This document shows positions 10,314-21,599 of a stretch of DNA of 64,000 bases, piece after piece. Both the position numbers and the translations under genes were made by a program. The stretch comes from Microvelia longipes (taxonomy: Eukaryota; Arthropoda; Insecta; Hemiptera; Veliidae): NCBI GenBank assembly GCA_018340805.1, contig JACMZG010001913.1:27450643-27514642 (forward strand), in the 5' to 3' direction. Position 1 is the stretch's first letter, and every line of letters begins with the position of its first letter. The notes below the pieces were generated by a model. It saw nothing but the letters and a program-made list of their open reading frames with translations. It did not search any database and was not told where the DNA came from.

Positions 10314-11967
10314 TGTTAAGCCTAGGAGCTAGTAAGTTTTACCAGCTGGCCACGTCTCAACTTCTAAAGTTAACTTAATACTTAAAACTAAATGATAAGG
10401 AGAAAATGCAGAAAAAAGACAAAATAAAATTAAGTGTTTACTCGTCATAAAAAAAATAACAACCAAAAAAAAAGGTAAATTAAAAAAGGTTTATGAAAAT
10501 AAAGGCGTAATTGAGAAATAAATTTGGTTCTTGAAAAAAAGGAAGAAAATTTAAAGTTTAAAATAGAGATATTTAAAAGTTAAAAAAAGAGTGTTAACTT
10601 ATAACACTTGAGTAAGTTAAACTTAAAGTAAAAGGTAGGAACCAGAGTTGTTTCTCAAGGTTATCAATAATTAATAATTAAAATAATAATTAAACATTTT
10701 ATTCTGAATGCAAAAAGACTTTATGAGGGTTTATAATAAGTTTCATAAAAAAGGTAAACCAAAAGGAAGCCAAAAGAAAAATAATTGGTTAACCCCAAAA
10801 GGAGATAATATTAATTCCAAAAAAAAAGAATTTTAAATTTTAAAGAAATTAAAAATAATATCTTAATAAGCATATATTATAACCCCTCATAAATATAGTT
10901 TATAATAACTAAATCAAAAAAAATAATTACAAAAAAAATTAATAAGAAAGATTTAGAAGGGGGGGGGGCTCTGTATGATTCAAAATTAAGATTAAATTAA
11001 AGGATATTAAATCATAAGAAAATGATTGATTTTGATTAATTAGAAATGTCCTAATTTTTTAAAAGAAGGTTATATATTTGAATTTATTAAGGTGATGATG
11101 ATGTATAGATTGTAAAGACCAAATTAAAGATGCCAAAGATTATTACAGATGAGTCTGCTCAAATAAAGAAATAATCTTACTTGCAGAGAGAAATCCAATA
11201 AAAAATAGTTCTGATAATGTAAAGAGATGAGTTTTCAAGAAAAGATGATGATATAAAGAAATAAAGATGGTACAGATGAGAATATTATTGGTGATGATAC
11301 TAAAAGTCCATAAAGATGGTGGAGTATGTTATCCAAGAACAAGGAAGCATTACACATGAGCACCAAACTATGTTCACTTAACTGAATAAAAAGTCCAAGT
11401 TAATTAATGTTAAACGAGAATAATTATAAATTAGTGAATTTTAAGCACATTAAACAAATAAAAGGAAACTAGTGACTTTAATAAAAAAAAAAGGTTAATT
11501 AAAGTTAAATTAAAGTTGTAAAAGATTACGTAATTTCAAAAGTTATAAAAAATGATGCATGATAAATTGTCACTAGGAGTGTGCATTGGCAACTAACTAA
11601 ATCACAAGCCTAGACAAGCTAGACAGGTGAGCAAGGAAAGGGTAAAGAAAGATAAGATGAGATGGATAGTAAAGGTTTAACTGCAGGGAAAATAGAGAGA
11701 GATAGATAATAATGGATAGTGAAAACAAAGGTTAGAAGATAATTAATTATAGAAAATAAAGTAAACATAAGGATAGATAGAGTAAGTATTAAAGATAAAT
11801 AATAATAAACTCTGACCCCCCAGATAATTTAAAAGAAAAATGATAATAATAAAGATTTTAAAAGATATATGTACTTCTATAAATATTAAAGGAAATATTC
11901 TTAAATAAAATAAATTAAAATAAACATCTGAAAAAAGATAGGTGAAATTTTATATAAAGCCTAAACA
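10314..11967 (-). repeat. 3' LTR of BEL/Pao element
   Basis: About 1654 bp, nearly identical to 18128-19776. In element orientation it starts TGTTTAGGCTTTATATAAAA and ends CTAGGCTTAACA, so it has the TG...CA termini. It is AT-rich and includes a poly-G run near 10959. Differences from the partner LTR are mostly single-base changes and homopolymer indels, implying a recent insertion. At ~1.65 kb it is long for this superfamily. Confidence 0.93.
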
Positions 11968-12213
11968 TACCGCCCACCAAATTTCACCTAGGTTAAACTG
12001 GAGAGATGGTATTAGAGGTGTCTTCTGATCATGATGGAGGAGAGAAGGACTTACAGCATCTTCTAAGGATACCAAGTTAACTACTGGACGCTTGTAAGTA
12101 CCACCTTTACTAGTTTTAAGAGTCACCACTCGGACTATGCCATCAGTTCCTGGATGAACCTCTAATATTCTAGCTAGAGGCCAATCATGAGGTGAATGGT
12201 TAGAATCGGTCAA
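11950..12213 (-). pseudogene. BEL/Pao Pol C-terminal tail (frame-shifted piece)
   Basis: An open segment with the conserved tail found after the BEL/Pao integrase core: a W-P-L-[AG]-R-I hexad, then V-H-P-G-x-D-G-x-V-R-V, then K-R-P-V-V. It lies in a different frame from the integrase piece just upstream (12200-13375), overlaps it slightly, and runs through the polypurine tract into the LTR. Confidence 0.85.
11968..11985 (-). other. Polypurine tract of BEL/Pao element
   Basis: In element orientation AAATTTGGTGGGCGGTA directly precedes the 3' LTR. A purine-rich run in this position is the usual plus-strand primer of LTR retrotransposons. It is also translated as the last codons of the pol tail. 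Confidence 0.65.
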
Positions 12214-13375
12214 AAGGACGAGATCCCCAACTTTGATATGAGGTGAAGTTTTTAGTCCATTTATGCCTCTGTTGAAGCGTATGCAGATATTCTTGACGCC
12301 ATCTCACCCAGAACCTCTGTACGCGCTGGCGAATACGTTGCCACTGGTTGAGACGGTTGTCCGGAATATCATCCAAGTCCTCTTCTGGAATAGAAGTGAT
12401 AGATGTCCCGATGAGGAAGTCCCCTGGTGTTAACGGTCTCAGATCATTAGGATCTGATGACCGAGGATGCAATGGTCTTGAATTCAATAGTGCTTCAATT
12501 TTTATGAAGGCAGTATTGAGATCACTCTCAGTATAAGCTCTATCCCCGAATGTCTTCTTCAAAAGAGCCTTTACGCTGCGCACTCCGGCCTCCCAAAGCC
12601 CACCAAAATGTGGACTGTAAGGTGGATTAAAGGTCCATGAGATACCCTTTAAGCTGGTATGATTGATGATTGAAGTTTGAGTCTCATGGTCCTTTATCCA
12701 ATCAAATAATTCTTGAAAGTAATTTGCTGCTCCAAGGAAGTTAGTTCCTTGGTCAGAAAATATTCGAGCTGGGACACCTCTCCTAGAAACGAACCGATCA
12801 AGAGCATCTAGAAAGCCTTCGGTTGAAAGTGAAGGGACGAGCTCGAGGTGCAGAGCTTTTGTTGAAAAGCATACAAATAAACAAAGATATGCTTTGGTAG
12901 CAGTAGCGGTGCGTCGACGTGACTCACGACACATGAAGGGACCCGCGAAGTCAACGCCAGTATGGTGAAAAGGACGATCTTGAGTGAATCTAGCAGTAGG
13001 TAAGTTTCCCATTTGTGGTGTTATTGTTTTCTTAGAGTATCTAATGCATGTTATACATGACCTCTTTCTTTGTTTTAGGAGACTTTTGAGAGCAGGTATC
13101 CAGTATCGTTGATTGATCATCGTTTGAAGAGCCTGAGGACCTATATGGAAGCAGGTACGGTGGTAATCGACTAACAGGTTGGTGAGATGACATCTTCGAG
13201 GAAGGAGAATTGGATGACGTTGATCGTAAGGTAAGTCAGCTTTAGATATCCTACCGCCCACCCTCAGCAATCCTACCTGGTCAACAAAGGCTCCCAGAGA
13301 TAAAAGGAAGGCTGACCCAATAGGCTTGTTGCCAAAGGCCTCGGGATAAAAATGATGCTGATGAAAGGTAATCAA
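12200..13375 (-). pseudogene. BEL/Pao integrase region
   Basis: The largest intact part of pol, 391 codons. It has the HHCC zinc-binding segment (His pair in HRTCFH, then C-x2-C) followed by the DDE core: Asp in VDFAGPF, Asp in SDQGTNF and Glu in GGLWEAGV. Its role in an active element is insertion of the cDNA into the host genome. All three catalytic acidic residues are present. Only the flanking frames are broken: about 170 bp without an open frame separate it from RNase H, and a frame change separates it from the C-terminal tail. Confidence 0.93.
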
Positions 13376-13550
13376 TTTGATTTCAATTTCAAGATACTCT
13401 TGATGGCCAATTGGACCAGAGTAGTAATCAGTTGATTTTTTGATCTTAGCAAGTACGCGATAGATTATTGCAAATGATCTAATGAGTCTAGAGTAAGAAC
13501 TAAAACGTTCGATAAGGTGAAGAAGTCAGATGATATTGTGATGGAAGAAA

Positions 13551-14369
13551 CTAAAGATTTTCACTTTGCTCTTTAATTTCAGGCAGATCCTTTGAGTCGA
13601 TATTAAGAGGTGCAGTCGGCCATTCTTCTTCAGGAAGGTGAATCCATGAGGGTCCAGACCACCACAAATGATGGTTAACTAGCTTTGATGGTAGAAGCCC
13701 TCGCGAGCCACAGTCAGCAGGATTGTCATTAGTTGGTATATACCGCCAAACATCCAAACCTACTAACTCCAAAATCCGAACAACTCGATGAGCAACAAAT
13801 ATCTTGAGTAAGTGAGCTGGAGTCCTGAGCCAAGCTAGCACTGTTGATGCGTCAGTGAAGAAGGTAAATTTAGATATGTTTAAAAGATCACGGAAGCGTT
13901 GAATTGAGACATATAGTTGAGCTAATAACAAGGCAGAACAGAGTTCTAACCTGGGTATGGTTAAGGTTTTAATTGGAGCCAAACGAGTTTTCCCTTTAAG
14001 TAAATATGTAGAAGAAGATCCGTCTTGACGTTCAACAAACAAGTAAATACAGGCACAAAAGCCTTTGGATGATGCGTCGCAAAATCCGAAAAGTTGAAGA
14101 GATGAGTTGGTATCGTGATTTAAAAATCTAGGTATTCTAATTTCAGAGATGTAGGTGAGTTCAGAGATAAAGTTTGACCAAAGTCTCTCTAAAGACTCTG
14201 GAATCTTCTCATCCCATCCAATGGAAGCCTTCCAGGTCTCTTGGAGAATAGTTTTGGCAAGAAAAGTTATAGGTGATAAATACCCTAATGGGTCATAAAT
14301 TTTGCCAATGGCAGATAAGATCCCTCTCTTGGTAAATATCAGCTCAGGTGGAGATATAGAATAGGACAA
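13551..14369 (-). pseudogene. BEL/Pao RT connection and RNase H region
   Basis: Starts with a G-x-I-Y-D-P-L-G-Y-L-S-P segment typical of the end of BEL/Pao reverse transcriptase. The RNase H domain follows: CDASSKG (first catalytic Asp), a P-R-L-E-L-C motif (catalytic Glu), TDAS (second Asp) and NPADCGSRG (last Asp). These key residues are all readable. The domain is cut off from the YVDD-bearing RT piece by a frame change near 14370-14440. Confidence 0.92.
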
Positions 14370-14440
14370 TTCATCTTTTCTTGGATCCCAAACAAGACCT
14401 AAGATCTTGACTGAAGTATCCTGATCGTCTGATAAGTCGA

Positions 14441-15296
14441 CTACACTTTGACTTGGTCTTGATTCTCAATAAGGGCTGGGCAATTGCTCATCCACTTGCT
14501 GAGTTGAAAGCCTCCTTTTTTGAGGAGGTCGATAAGTTGTTGTTTCAAAGCTTTAGCTTGTGGCACTGATGATGATCCTGTAGCCACATCATCTACATAT
14601 GTGTCTTCAGCCAAAGCGTGACAGCAAAGGGAAGGATGCGCCTTCATCTTCGCTAAGTTGTTTAAGGACACGGATAGAGTGGTATGGAGAGCTGGTAACA
14701 CCATAAGTCACTGTTGTAAGTTCATATATCTCAATCGGATCTTCAGGATTAAACCTCCAAATTATTTGTTGGTATTTCCTATCAGAAGGATGAATATCTA
14801 TCATCCTGAACATTTTCACAATATCACATGTGAATGCCACAGGATGTCGCCGAAAACGTAGTGTTATGTCACTGATGTCGCCTTGTAGCTTTGGTCCTAC
14901 ATGCAGATGGTGGTTGAGTGATCCTTTAGAACTGCGAGCTGAGGCATCAAAAACTACACGCAGTTTCCGTTTATCAAACTCTCCTTTGTACACTGGGTGA
15001 TGAGGTATAAAGTAAACTCCGGGTTCTGACGCAGGTATCATGTGACCCATGTCTCTATACTCCTTCATAAATTGATGGTAATCTTCTTTAAGTTGTTGGT
15101 CCTTTCTCAATTTTTGTTCTAAATTATAAAATCGAGTGAGTGCTTGTTGTTTAGATCCAGTGAATTCTAAAGGAGGTGGTGATGAGTTGAAAGGTAAGCG
15201 AACCATATACCTCCCGAAGGTAAGCGGAATGGGTAGAAATAAAATGGTTCTCACACTCCTGTTCTTTAGGAGATAGTTTAGGAATATTAGAAACAA
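14441..15296 (-). pseudogene. BEL/Pao reverse transcriptase region, two frames
   Basis: The upstream piece (15296-14607) has the HHPVYKG and KLRVVFDASA segments typical of BEL/Pao RT, then a DIVKMF motif holding the first catalytic Asp, and Y-G-V-T-S-S-P. The downstream piece (14704-14441), in another frame, carries the YVDD active-site motif near 14587-14598. The RT is therefore split by an indel between its palm motifs. Confidence 0.92.
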
Positions 15297-15301
15297 CTTC
15301 T

Positions 15302-15948
15302 TCAGTTTCCCAAAACTTGTTCATAATCTGAGCAATGTCTTGAGTCGATGTGTGAGTAAAGATGTAGATGGCAGAGTAGAACTGATGTTTTAAACTTCAG
15401 TTGACCTATGATGATATGTCCAAAGATAGTATTGATGAGATGAGGTTCGTTGTTTGATATGATGATAGGAGCACTAGTCACAATGCTTCCAAACATGTTA
15501 GCACCAGCCAAGAAGTCTACAGGCCCAGGTTTCCAAAACTCTGGTCTGCTAACTGGTAAGATGAAAAGCGTTGTTGAACACTAGAAGGTATGGGTCGCTG
15601 AGGAAGGTTAAAGGTGATAGAAGGAACTACGTCAGCATAAGAGAAGAGTTCAGGTGAAGACGAAGTCCTTGGTCTGATGGTACAAGGTACTTTGCCCTTA
15701 GAAGTGAAGGCTGGATTAGAGCCAACACCTGAGATACATTGTTTTGATTCAACTAAATCAAAACCTAACATTGATGCACACCGTTCCGTTATGAGAGAAG
15801 ATTGACTGGCTGAGTCAACTACAAGTCTCAAAGGTACATAATTACCAGAGCAGTCTTTTATTAAGGCCAGGACAGTGCCTAAAAGAACATCACTACTGGA
15901 GGTAGAAGTACAAGTCACGGTTGTAGTAAAGTTGCGTTGGAGCAGCAA
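15302..15948 (-). pseudogene. BEL/Pao aspartic protease region
   Basis: Two frames: 15948-15517 holds VVDSASQSSLI, matching the D-[ST]-[AG]-[SA] catalytic motif in its BEL/Pao form; 15511-15302 holds AGANMFGSI, corresponding to the conserved C-terminal part of the protease. One frame change separates them. In an active element this protease processes the Gag-Pol polyprotein. Confidence 0.85.
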
Positions 15949-17462
15949 CAGGTTGATTTTTGTTGAGGTTGAGTAGCACTAGAGTTGTTGATAGCAGGTG
16001 CAGGTTGAGGTAGATGCAATAAAGAATGATGACGAAGATTGCAGTGTGTACAGGTACGTAGAGAAGGGCAGTCCAAAGTACGGTGATAAGGATACAGACA
16101 GTTTCTGCACCCCTCCACTGTCTGTCTCTCAACATTTTCAGGCGATCAGATGGTGAAGCACCCTTAAATGTGTTGCATTCCCGTAACATATGGTTTTGAC
16201 CACAAATGAAACAAGGATTAGTAGATTGAATACGACTAGAAGGTAAATGTTGATTAGTAGGCTGATGTTGTGAGGTGGGTTGAAACCGATTAAAAGCCTT
16301 GTTTTGATAATTTGATTGATGTTGATTAGTTAAACGAGGTTTAGATGAATTACTAGTTGTACCAGTGAATAAAACAGCATTAGCAGGTTTAGAAGAATCT
16401 GTTGGTTGTAACTTATTAGGAGAAAACTTAGGATCTTTCTTCTTGTTGTTGGGCGATGAACTTTGACCCTGTTGTTTTTGATCAGCAGCCATTTCAAGTG
16501 CCAGGTACCTATCCTCCACAAAGTTCTTCAAGCTAGAGTAAGTTGGATACGGAACCTTAGAATTAGCTACTTCAAAGTCCTCTCTGGTCTTCTGGTCAAG
16601 GCATCTAATTGAAAGTTCAAATAAAACAAATTCAAATTTATTAGATATAGTTAAGTTTTCTAAGGCTGATACACTCTCAGAAACTTTTAATAAAAATGAT
16701 TTCAACATTTCAATTTGAGACTTATTGGTTGGAGGTTTATAAGATATAAGTTGGTTAAGATATGATGAGGCTAACTTCCTCGGATGGTTGTAATGCTTAA
16801 TCAGGAGTTCCCAAGCCTGATCGTAATTAGCATCACAAACTGGTATGTGCTTAATCAGATGTAAGGGGTGATCTTGTAGAGATCCTGTTAAAAAGTGAAA
16901 TTTCTCGATTGGAGCATAGGCTTCATTATCGTGAACCAGGCTCTTAAATGTATCCCTATACATAGGCCATAAACTTAACGAACCCTTAAAAGTTGGTAAG
17001 TTCACCTTTGGAAGTCTAGCTCTAGAACCAGTGATGGTAGAGTTGGCAGCAGTAGCCTCTCTCAAAGCTGAAGCTAACTCTGAAACAGCAGCAGTATTCC
17101 AGTTAGTCATCATATCTTGATTGCGAGCAGATCATACCCTTAACATAGTAGTAATGTGTTCGAAATAATCTCACATCTTGCTGTTCCTGAGCGTTTGGAA
17201 ACTCTCCTTGAAGCCCTCGTGTAGCATAAAGTTCAATAAGTTGGTCAAGATATGAACCAAAAATACTAAAGACAGGATCTATTCTACTAATCATACCTTC
17301 AAGCATGCGCTGGTCTTCTGCTGAGTCAGTAGCTATCACTGCAAAGTCATAAATTTCTTTCATTTCATCTCTGCATGATTTTAATTTATTTTTCAGAGTT
17401 GCTGCCTGCTGGCCATATGTTTGCCCTTGTGATGGAGAACCGGGAGGATCCATTGTAGGCAT
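15893..17462 (-). pseudogene. BEL/Pao Gag region with zinc knuckles
   Basis: The N-terminal piece (17462-17103) begins with a Met in good context and is helical. A +1/-1 change near 17105-17125 moves the frame to 17113-15893, which carries the Gag core starting RLPKVNLPTFKG and a long Asn/Gln/Ser-rich linker. The first zinc knuckle (CFICGQNHMLREC) is in this frame. A second cysteine-rich cluster of the BEL type (CRNC...CTHCNLRHHSLLH) is in yet another frame (16118-15915), so an indel lies between them near 16110-16130. Confidence 0.9.
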
Positions 17463-18127
17463 GATGATGGTAAAGATGAAATAAGATGGTCAAATAAGAT
17501 AAACAAACAGGTAAGTATTTTTGAAGAATGATAAATGATGCAAAACCTTAAGATTAAATAAAGGCTAAGAATAAAGAAAGTTTAGATGTAAATAATATAA
17601 CCCAAAAACAAATAAGTTATATATAGATAATGATGAGCAAATGATGTATGATCATAAAATATCAGGTAAATCAATAATATTATTGATAAGTGATTAGGAA
17701 TAAATACGATAATAATCAAGAAAAATAAGGTAATAATTAATATTAAGTCATAGAGCATAAAATAAAGAGCTATGAAAAATCCCCACAGAAGTAGAATAAA
17801 TAGTAATGATAAAAAATAAGAAAAAACAATAATGATAAAAATAAGGAAAAAATAATAGTGATAAAAATAAGGAAAAATAATAATGATAAAAAATAAGAAA
17901 AAAATAATAATGATAATAAAGTTTGAGTACAAAAATTACAGATGTAGTTTGGTAAAATATTGAGGTACAGGTAATACTAGGCAGAATAAACTACATAAAA
18001 TAAAATAATTTTTACATAAATCTGGAAGAATATTAATTAAACTTCAAAGGATAACACGAGTAAACTCTTAATAAGAGGAAAATGATTTTACTATTTTAAT
18101 TTAAAAAAAAAAAAAAAAAAAAGCTTA
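17463..18127 (-). other. BEL/Pao leader between 5' LTR and Gag
   Basis: AT-rich sequence upstream of the Gag start. In element orientation the 5' LTR end is followed by TAAGC and then about 20 T residues, and I cannot find a stretch resembling the 3' end of a tRNA, so the primer-binding site is missing or unrecognised. The 116-codon frame at 17582-17932 is Ile/Phe-rich low-complexity sequence and is not called. Confidence 0.6.
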
Positions 18128-19776
18128 TGTTAAGCCTAGGAGCTAGTAAGTTTTACCAGCTGGCCACGTCTCAACTTTAAAGTTAACTTAATACTTAAAA
18201 CTAAATGATAAGGAGAAAATGCAGAAAAAGACAAAATAAAATTAAGTGTTTACTCGTCATAAAAAAAATAACAACCAAAAAAATAGGTAAATTAAAAAAA
18301 GGTTTATGAAAATAAAGCGTAATTGAGAAATAAATTTGGTTCTTGAAAAAAGGAAGAAAATTTAAAGTTTAAAATAGAGATATTTAAAAGTTAAAAAAGA
18401 GTGTTAACTTATAACACTTGAGTAAGTTAAACTTAAAGTAAAAGGTAGGAACCAGAGTTGTTTCTCAAGGTTATCAATAATTAATAATTAAAATAATAAT
18501 TAAACATTTTATTCTGAATGCAAAAAGACTTTATGAGGGTTTATAATAAGTTTCATAAAAAAGGTAAACCAAAAGGAAGCCAAAAGAAAAATAATTGGTT
18601 AACCCAAAAAAAATAATATTAATTCCAAAAAAAAGAATTTAAATTTTAAAGAAATTAAAAATAATATCTTAATAAGCATATATTATAACCCCTCATAAAT
18701 ATAGTTTATAATAACTAAATCAAAAAAAATAATTACAAAAAAAATTAATAAGAAAGATTTAGAAGGGGGGGGGCTCTGTATGATTCAAAATTAAGATTAA
18801 ATTAAAGGATATTAAATCATAAGAAAATGATTGATTTTGATTAATTAGAAATGTCCTAATTTTTTAAAAGAAGGTTTATATTTGAATTTATTAAGGTAAT
18901 GATGATGTATAGATTGTAAAGACCAAATTAAAGATGCCAAAGATTATTACAGATGAGTCAGCTCAAATAAAAAAATAATCTTACTTGCAGAGAGAAATCC
19001 AATAAAAAAGTTCTGATAATGTAAAGAGATGAGTTTTCAAGAAAAGATGATGATATAAAGAAATAAAGATGGTACATGAGAATATTATTGGTGATGATAC
19101 TAAAAGTCCATAAAGATGGTGGAGTATGTTATCCAAGAACAAGGAAGCATTACACATGAGCACCAAACTATGTTCACTTAACTGAATAAAAAGTCCAAGT
19201 TAATTAATGTTAAACGAGAACAATCATAAATTAGTGAATTTTAAGCACATTAAACAAATAAAAGGAAACTAGTGACTTTAATAAAAAAAAAGGTTAATTA
19301 AAGTTAAATTAAAGTTGTAAAAGATTACGTAATTTCAAAAGTTATAAAAAATGATGCATGATAAATTGTCACTAGGAGTGTGCATTGGCAACTAACTAAA
19401 ATCACAAGCCTAGACAAGCTAGACAGGTGAGCAAGGAAAGGGGTAAAGAAAGATAAGATGAGATGGATAAGTAAAGGTTTAACTGCAGAGAAAATAGAAA
19501 GAGATAGATATAATAATGGATAGTGAAAACAAAGGTTAGAAGATAATTAATTATAGAAAATAAAGTAAACATAAGGATAGATAGAGTGTAGTATTAAAGA
19601 TAAATACATAATAAACTCTGACCCCCCAGATAATTTAAAAGAAAGAAATTATAATAATAAACAGTTTAAAAGGATATATGTACTTCTATATAATATTAAA
19701 GGAAATATTCTTAAATAAAATAAATTAAAATAAACATCTGAAAAAAGATAGGTGAAATTTTATATAAAGCCTAACA
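18128..19776 (-). repeat. 5' LTR of BEL/Pao element
   Basis: About 1649 bp, the partner of 10314-11967. The boundaries are set by where the two copies stop matching: internal poly-T on one side and the (TA)n tract on the other. Indels relative to the other LTR cluster in A and G runs. Confidence 0.93.
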
Positions 19777-19834
<58 letters not shown>

Positions 19835-19852
19835 ATATATATATATATATAT
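19777..19852. repeat. (TA)n tract, right side of BEL/Pao target site
   Basis: Continuation of the microsatellite interrupted by the retrotransposon, followed directly by the poly-C and TIR end of the enclosing DNA element. Confidence 0.9.
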
Positions 19853-20039
19853 GATGGGCCCCCCCCCTAAAGGCAACCCTGGCTACGCCCATGAATAATG
19901 GTTAACAAAAAATAAACTCAGAATATTAAAAAACATAATTCAAGAAACACAATAAATAAAACAAAAAATACATGGTAAAGTCCGCAACTAGGGCTAATAA
20001 ACCTAATAGAAAATTTATATTTGAAAGATTAATTTTTAT

Positions 20040-20660
20040 GACTACTAGAAATTCATTTGAAGATCCTACTTTATATTTGGTGCTTTTAATTTCTTCAGAT
20101 GAACATTTGTCACAATTAGGCGAGTTTCTGAGTCCCGATTTGTGTCTGAAGTTGGTAAATTTGATGTGTCCAGTTAATATTCTATTTATGGTTATTGTAC
20201 CTTTTATTGGTACCTTAACTGTTTTGTACCATGGTTCAGGGACCTCACTGATTATGATATTCTGCCAGAGTCCTTTTCCTCTGGTTTAATTTTCTGTGTT
20301 GTAGGCTTTCCATATAATTGATGATTATGGCACTAATGAGACATGAAAAAATTACTTTAATTACTTTAATCATGAAGACTTACACAAATTCTAATAATAG
20401 TAGGTTTTCCATTTTTCAAATGTGTAACACTCCAAACCATCCTGCAAGGGTATGGGTGTCAAAGATATCAATCCATATTCAATTCAATTCCAGTCGGACC
20501 TATATAACTGGGAATCCACGGAATGTAAATAGTTATTCCTGCTTCCTTTAATGCTCTTAATTCCTTTAAAAATCTTGTAGTATAAAATATTTGTACTTTC
20601 TATTTTTTCTTCTTCTTTGGATTGAATAGCATTGTAGAGTGTTGTATTTACTTTATTGTT
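20040..20660 (-). pseudogene. Decayed non-LTR retrotransposon, RNase H and C-terminal fragment
   Basis: Reading the minus strand in shifting frames gives an RNase H-like segment (YIPWIPSYIGPTGIELN near 20480-20560, comparable to the W-x-P-[SA]-H-x-G-x-x-G-N-E motif with the His replaced by Tyr). It is followed by a tail near 20075-20270 with P-W-Y, T-I-N-R-I-L-T-G-H and S-P-N-C-D-K-C, as seen after the RNase H domain in many Jockey/I-type elements. Several stops and frame changes intervene. The 105-codon plus-strand frame at 19972-20289 is its antisense shadow. Confidence 0.6.
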
Positions 20661-20944
20661 CCTGCTGTGTTTATTGATATTTTATGTTAATTTTATTTGT
20701 TGGTGTGATGATGTATAATTGTATTTTTCTTCTTTTTTGTCTTCTTAAATTTTAAGCTTTGTTTGAGTGGCTCTTGATTTTTTTTTTTTTATTTTTAGAC
20801 TGAAGTTAACTAAAGTTGAAGTTAAATTGACTAAAGTCAACTTGTTAAAAACACTTTTGTTGCATCCACTACCTGTTGAAATTCTATTTAGAATTTTACA
20901 TATTTTGTTAATGTGTGAATAAAATGAGGCATTTTTAAAAGAAA

Positions 20945-21590
20945 TATGTAAAAAATCGGGTACAGGGTACCTCGAAACTTTTTTTCATTACATGTGATTC
21001 GCTATCTCATCCTCTCAGCTTCGGACTTCCTTCGCTCGTCCTCAGAATATAAAAGTCGTTAAATTTATACTGCAAAACGTCTTCGGACGTACTTCATCCG
21101 TCCTCAGATAGTAAATAGATACATTTCATTCCCAGTTACCCATCCAGGCACTGTCCACGCTCGATGCTGCTATAATATTTATGGTCCACCAAAAATCATG
21201 GATATACTTGTTATATTAAAACGGAACTTGGTGTACTTATTTATTACGTAAAGGTATATACTTAAACCAAAAGTCAAATCAATGGGATTATTTTCCCATT
21301 TTTTACAATTTCTTATAAACGTATACAAGTCATTCGATACAAATTAAACTAATGCTGATAATGTGATGAAACTTGGCACAAATGTTATGGCATATTGTCT
21401 TATGCATATCTACAATGGTAACAAACACACACGCATACATATACACACTCACACATACACAGACAACTTTGCAAAAAGCACTCAAGTGGCCCTAAGAACG
21501 CCTTAAGCGGTTTCGGATTTTTTTGCAAACACAATACTTTTCCTATATACCTGCGGTATAGATGCGGAAAAGTAAAAATTGTAAGTAAAC
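20945..21590 (+). repeat. Dispersed repeat family, long copy with 5S-like segment
   Basis: Same order of landmarks as 1787-2590 in the opposite orientation: GGGTACAGGGTACC, CTTCGGACTTCCTTCG, GTCTTCGGACGTAC, the 5S-like block as complement (21127-21175, with CCCATCCAGGCACTG), the TACGTAAAGGTATA segment, a CA-rich tract, CACTCAAGTGGCC, and a tail ending GGTATAGATGCGGAAAAG. It is single copy here, with no tandem expansion of the tail. Confidence 0.75.
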
Positions 21591-21599
21591 ACTTCACTA

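Larger units (their letters stand above)
10314..19776 (-). mobile_element. BEL/Pao LTR retrotransposon, full length, frame-damaged
   Basis: A 9463 bp element with two long terminal repeats (10314-11967 and 18128-19776). The interior reads, on the minus strand, Gag with zinc knuckles, aspartic protease, reverse transcriptase, RNase H, integrase and a C-terminal tail, which is the BEL/Pao order. A purine-rich tract lies next to the 3' LTR. The single Gag-Pol frame expected of the family is broken into about ten pieces by frame changes, so this copy is not expected to make a functional polyprotein unless the indels are sequence errors. Confidence 0.95.
8331..19894. mobile_element. DNA transposon-like unit with matching ends, interrupted by a BEL/Pao element
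   Basis: The left end TCATGGGCGTAGCCAGGG (8331-8348) is the exact complement of the right end CCCTGGCTACGCCCATGA (19877-19894). Each end is flanked by ATAATGG (8324-8330 and 19895-19901); depending on the exact boundary the duplication is 7 or 8 bp, which would suit hAT-like insertion. Removing the 9.46 kb BEL/Pao insertion leaves about 2.1 kb with no transposase seen, so it was non-autonomous. A fold-back segment (9411-10165) lies in its left part. The class is inference; matching ends and flanks across 11.5 kb are what the sequence shows. Confidence 0.7.

Noticed and set aside
17582..17932. 116-codon minus-strand frame
   Set aside because: Low-complexity Ile/Phe/Leu sequence in the BEL/Pao leader; it only looks like membrane protein because the DNA is AT-rich.
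19972..20289. 105-codon plus-strand frame
   Set aside because: It is antisense to a decayed non-LTR retrotransposon C-terminus, which explains the sequence better.
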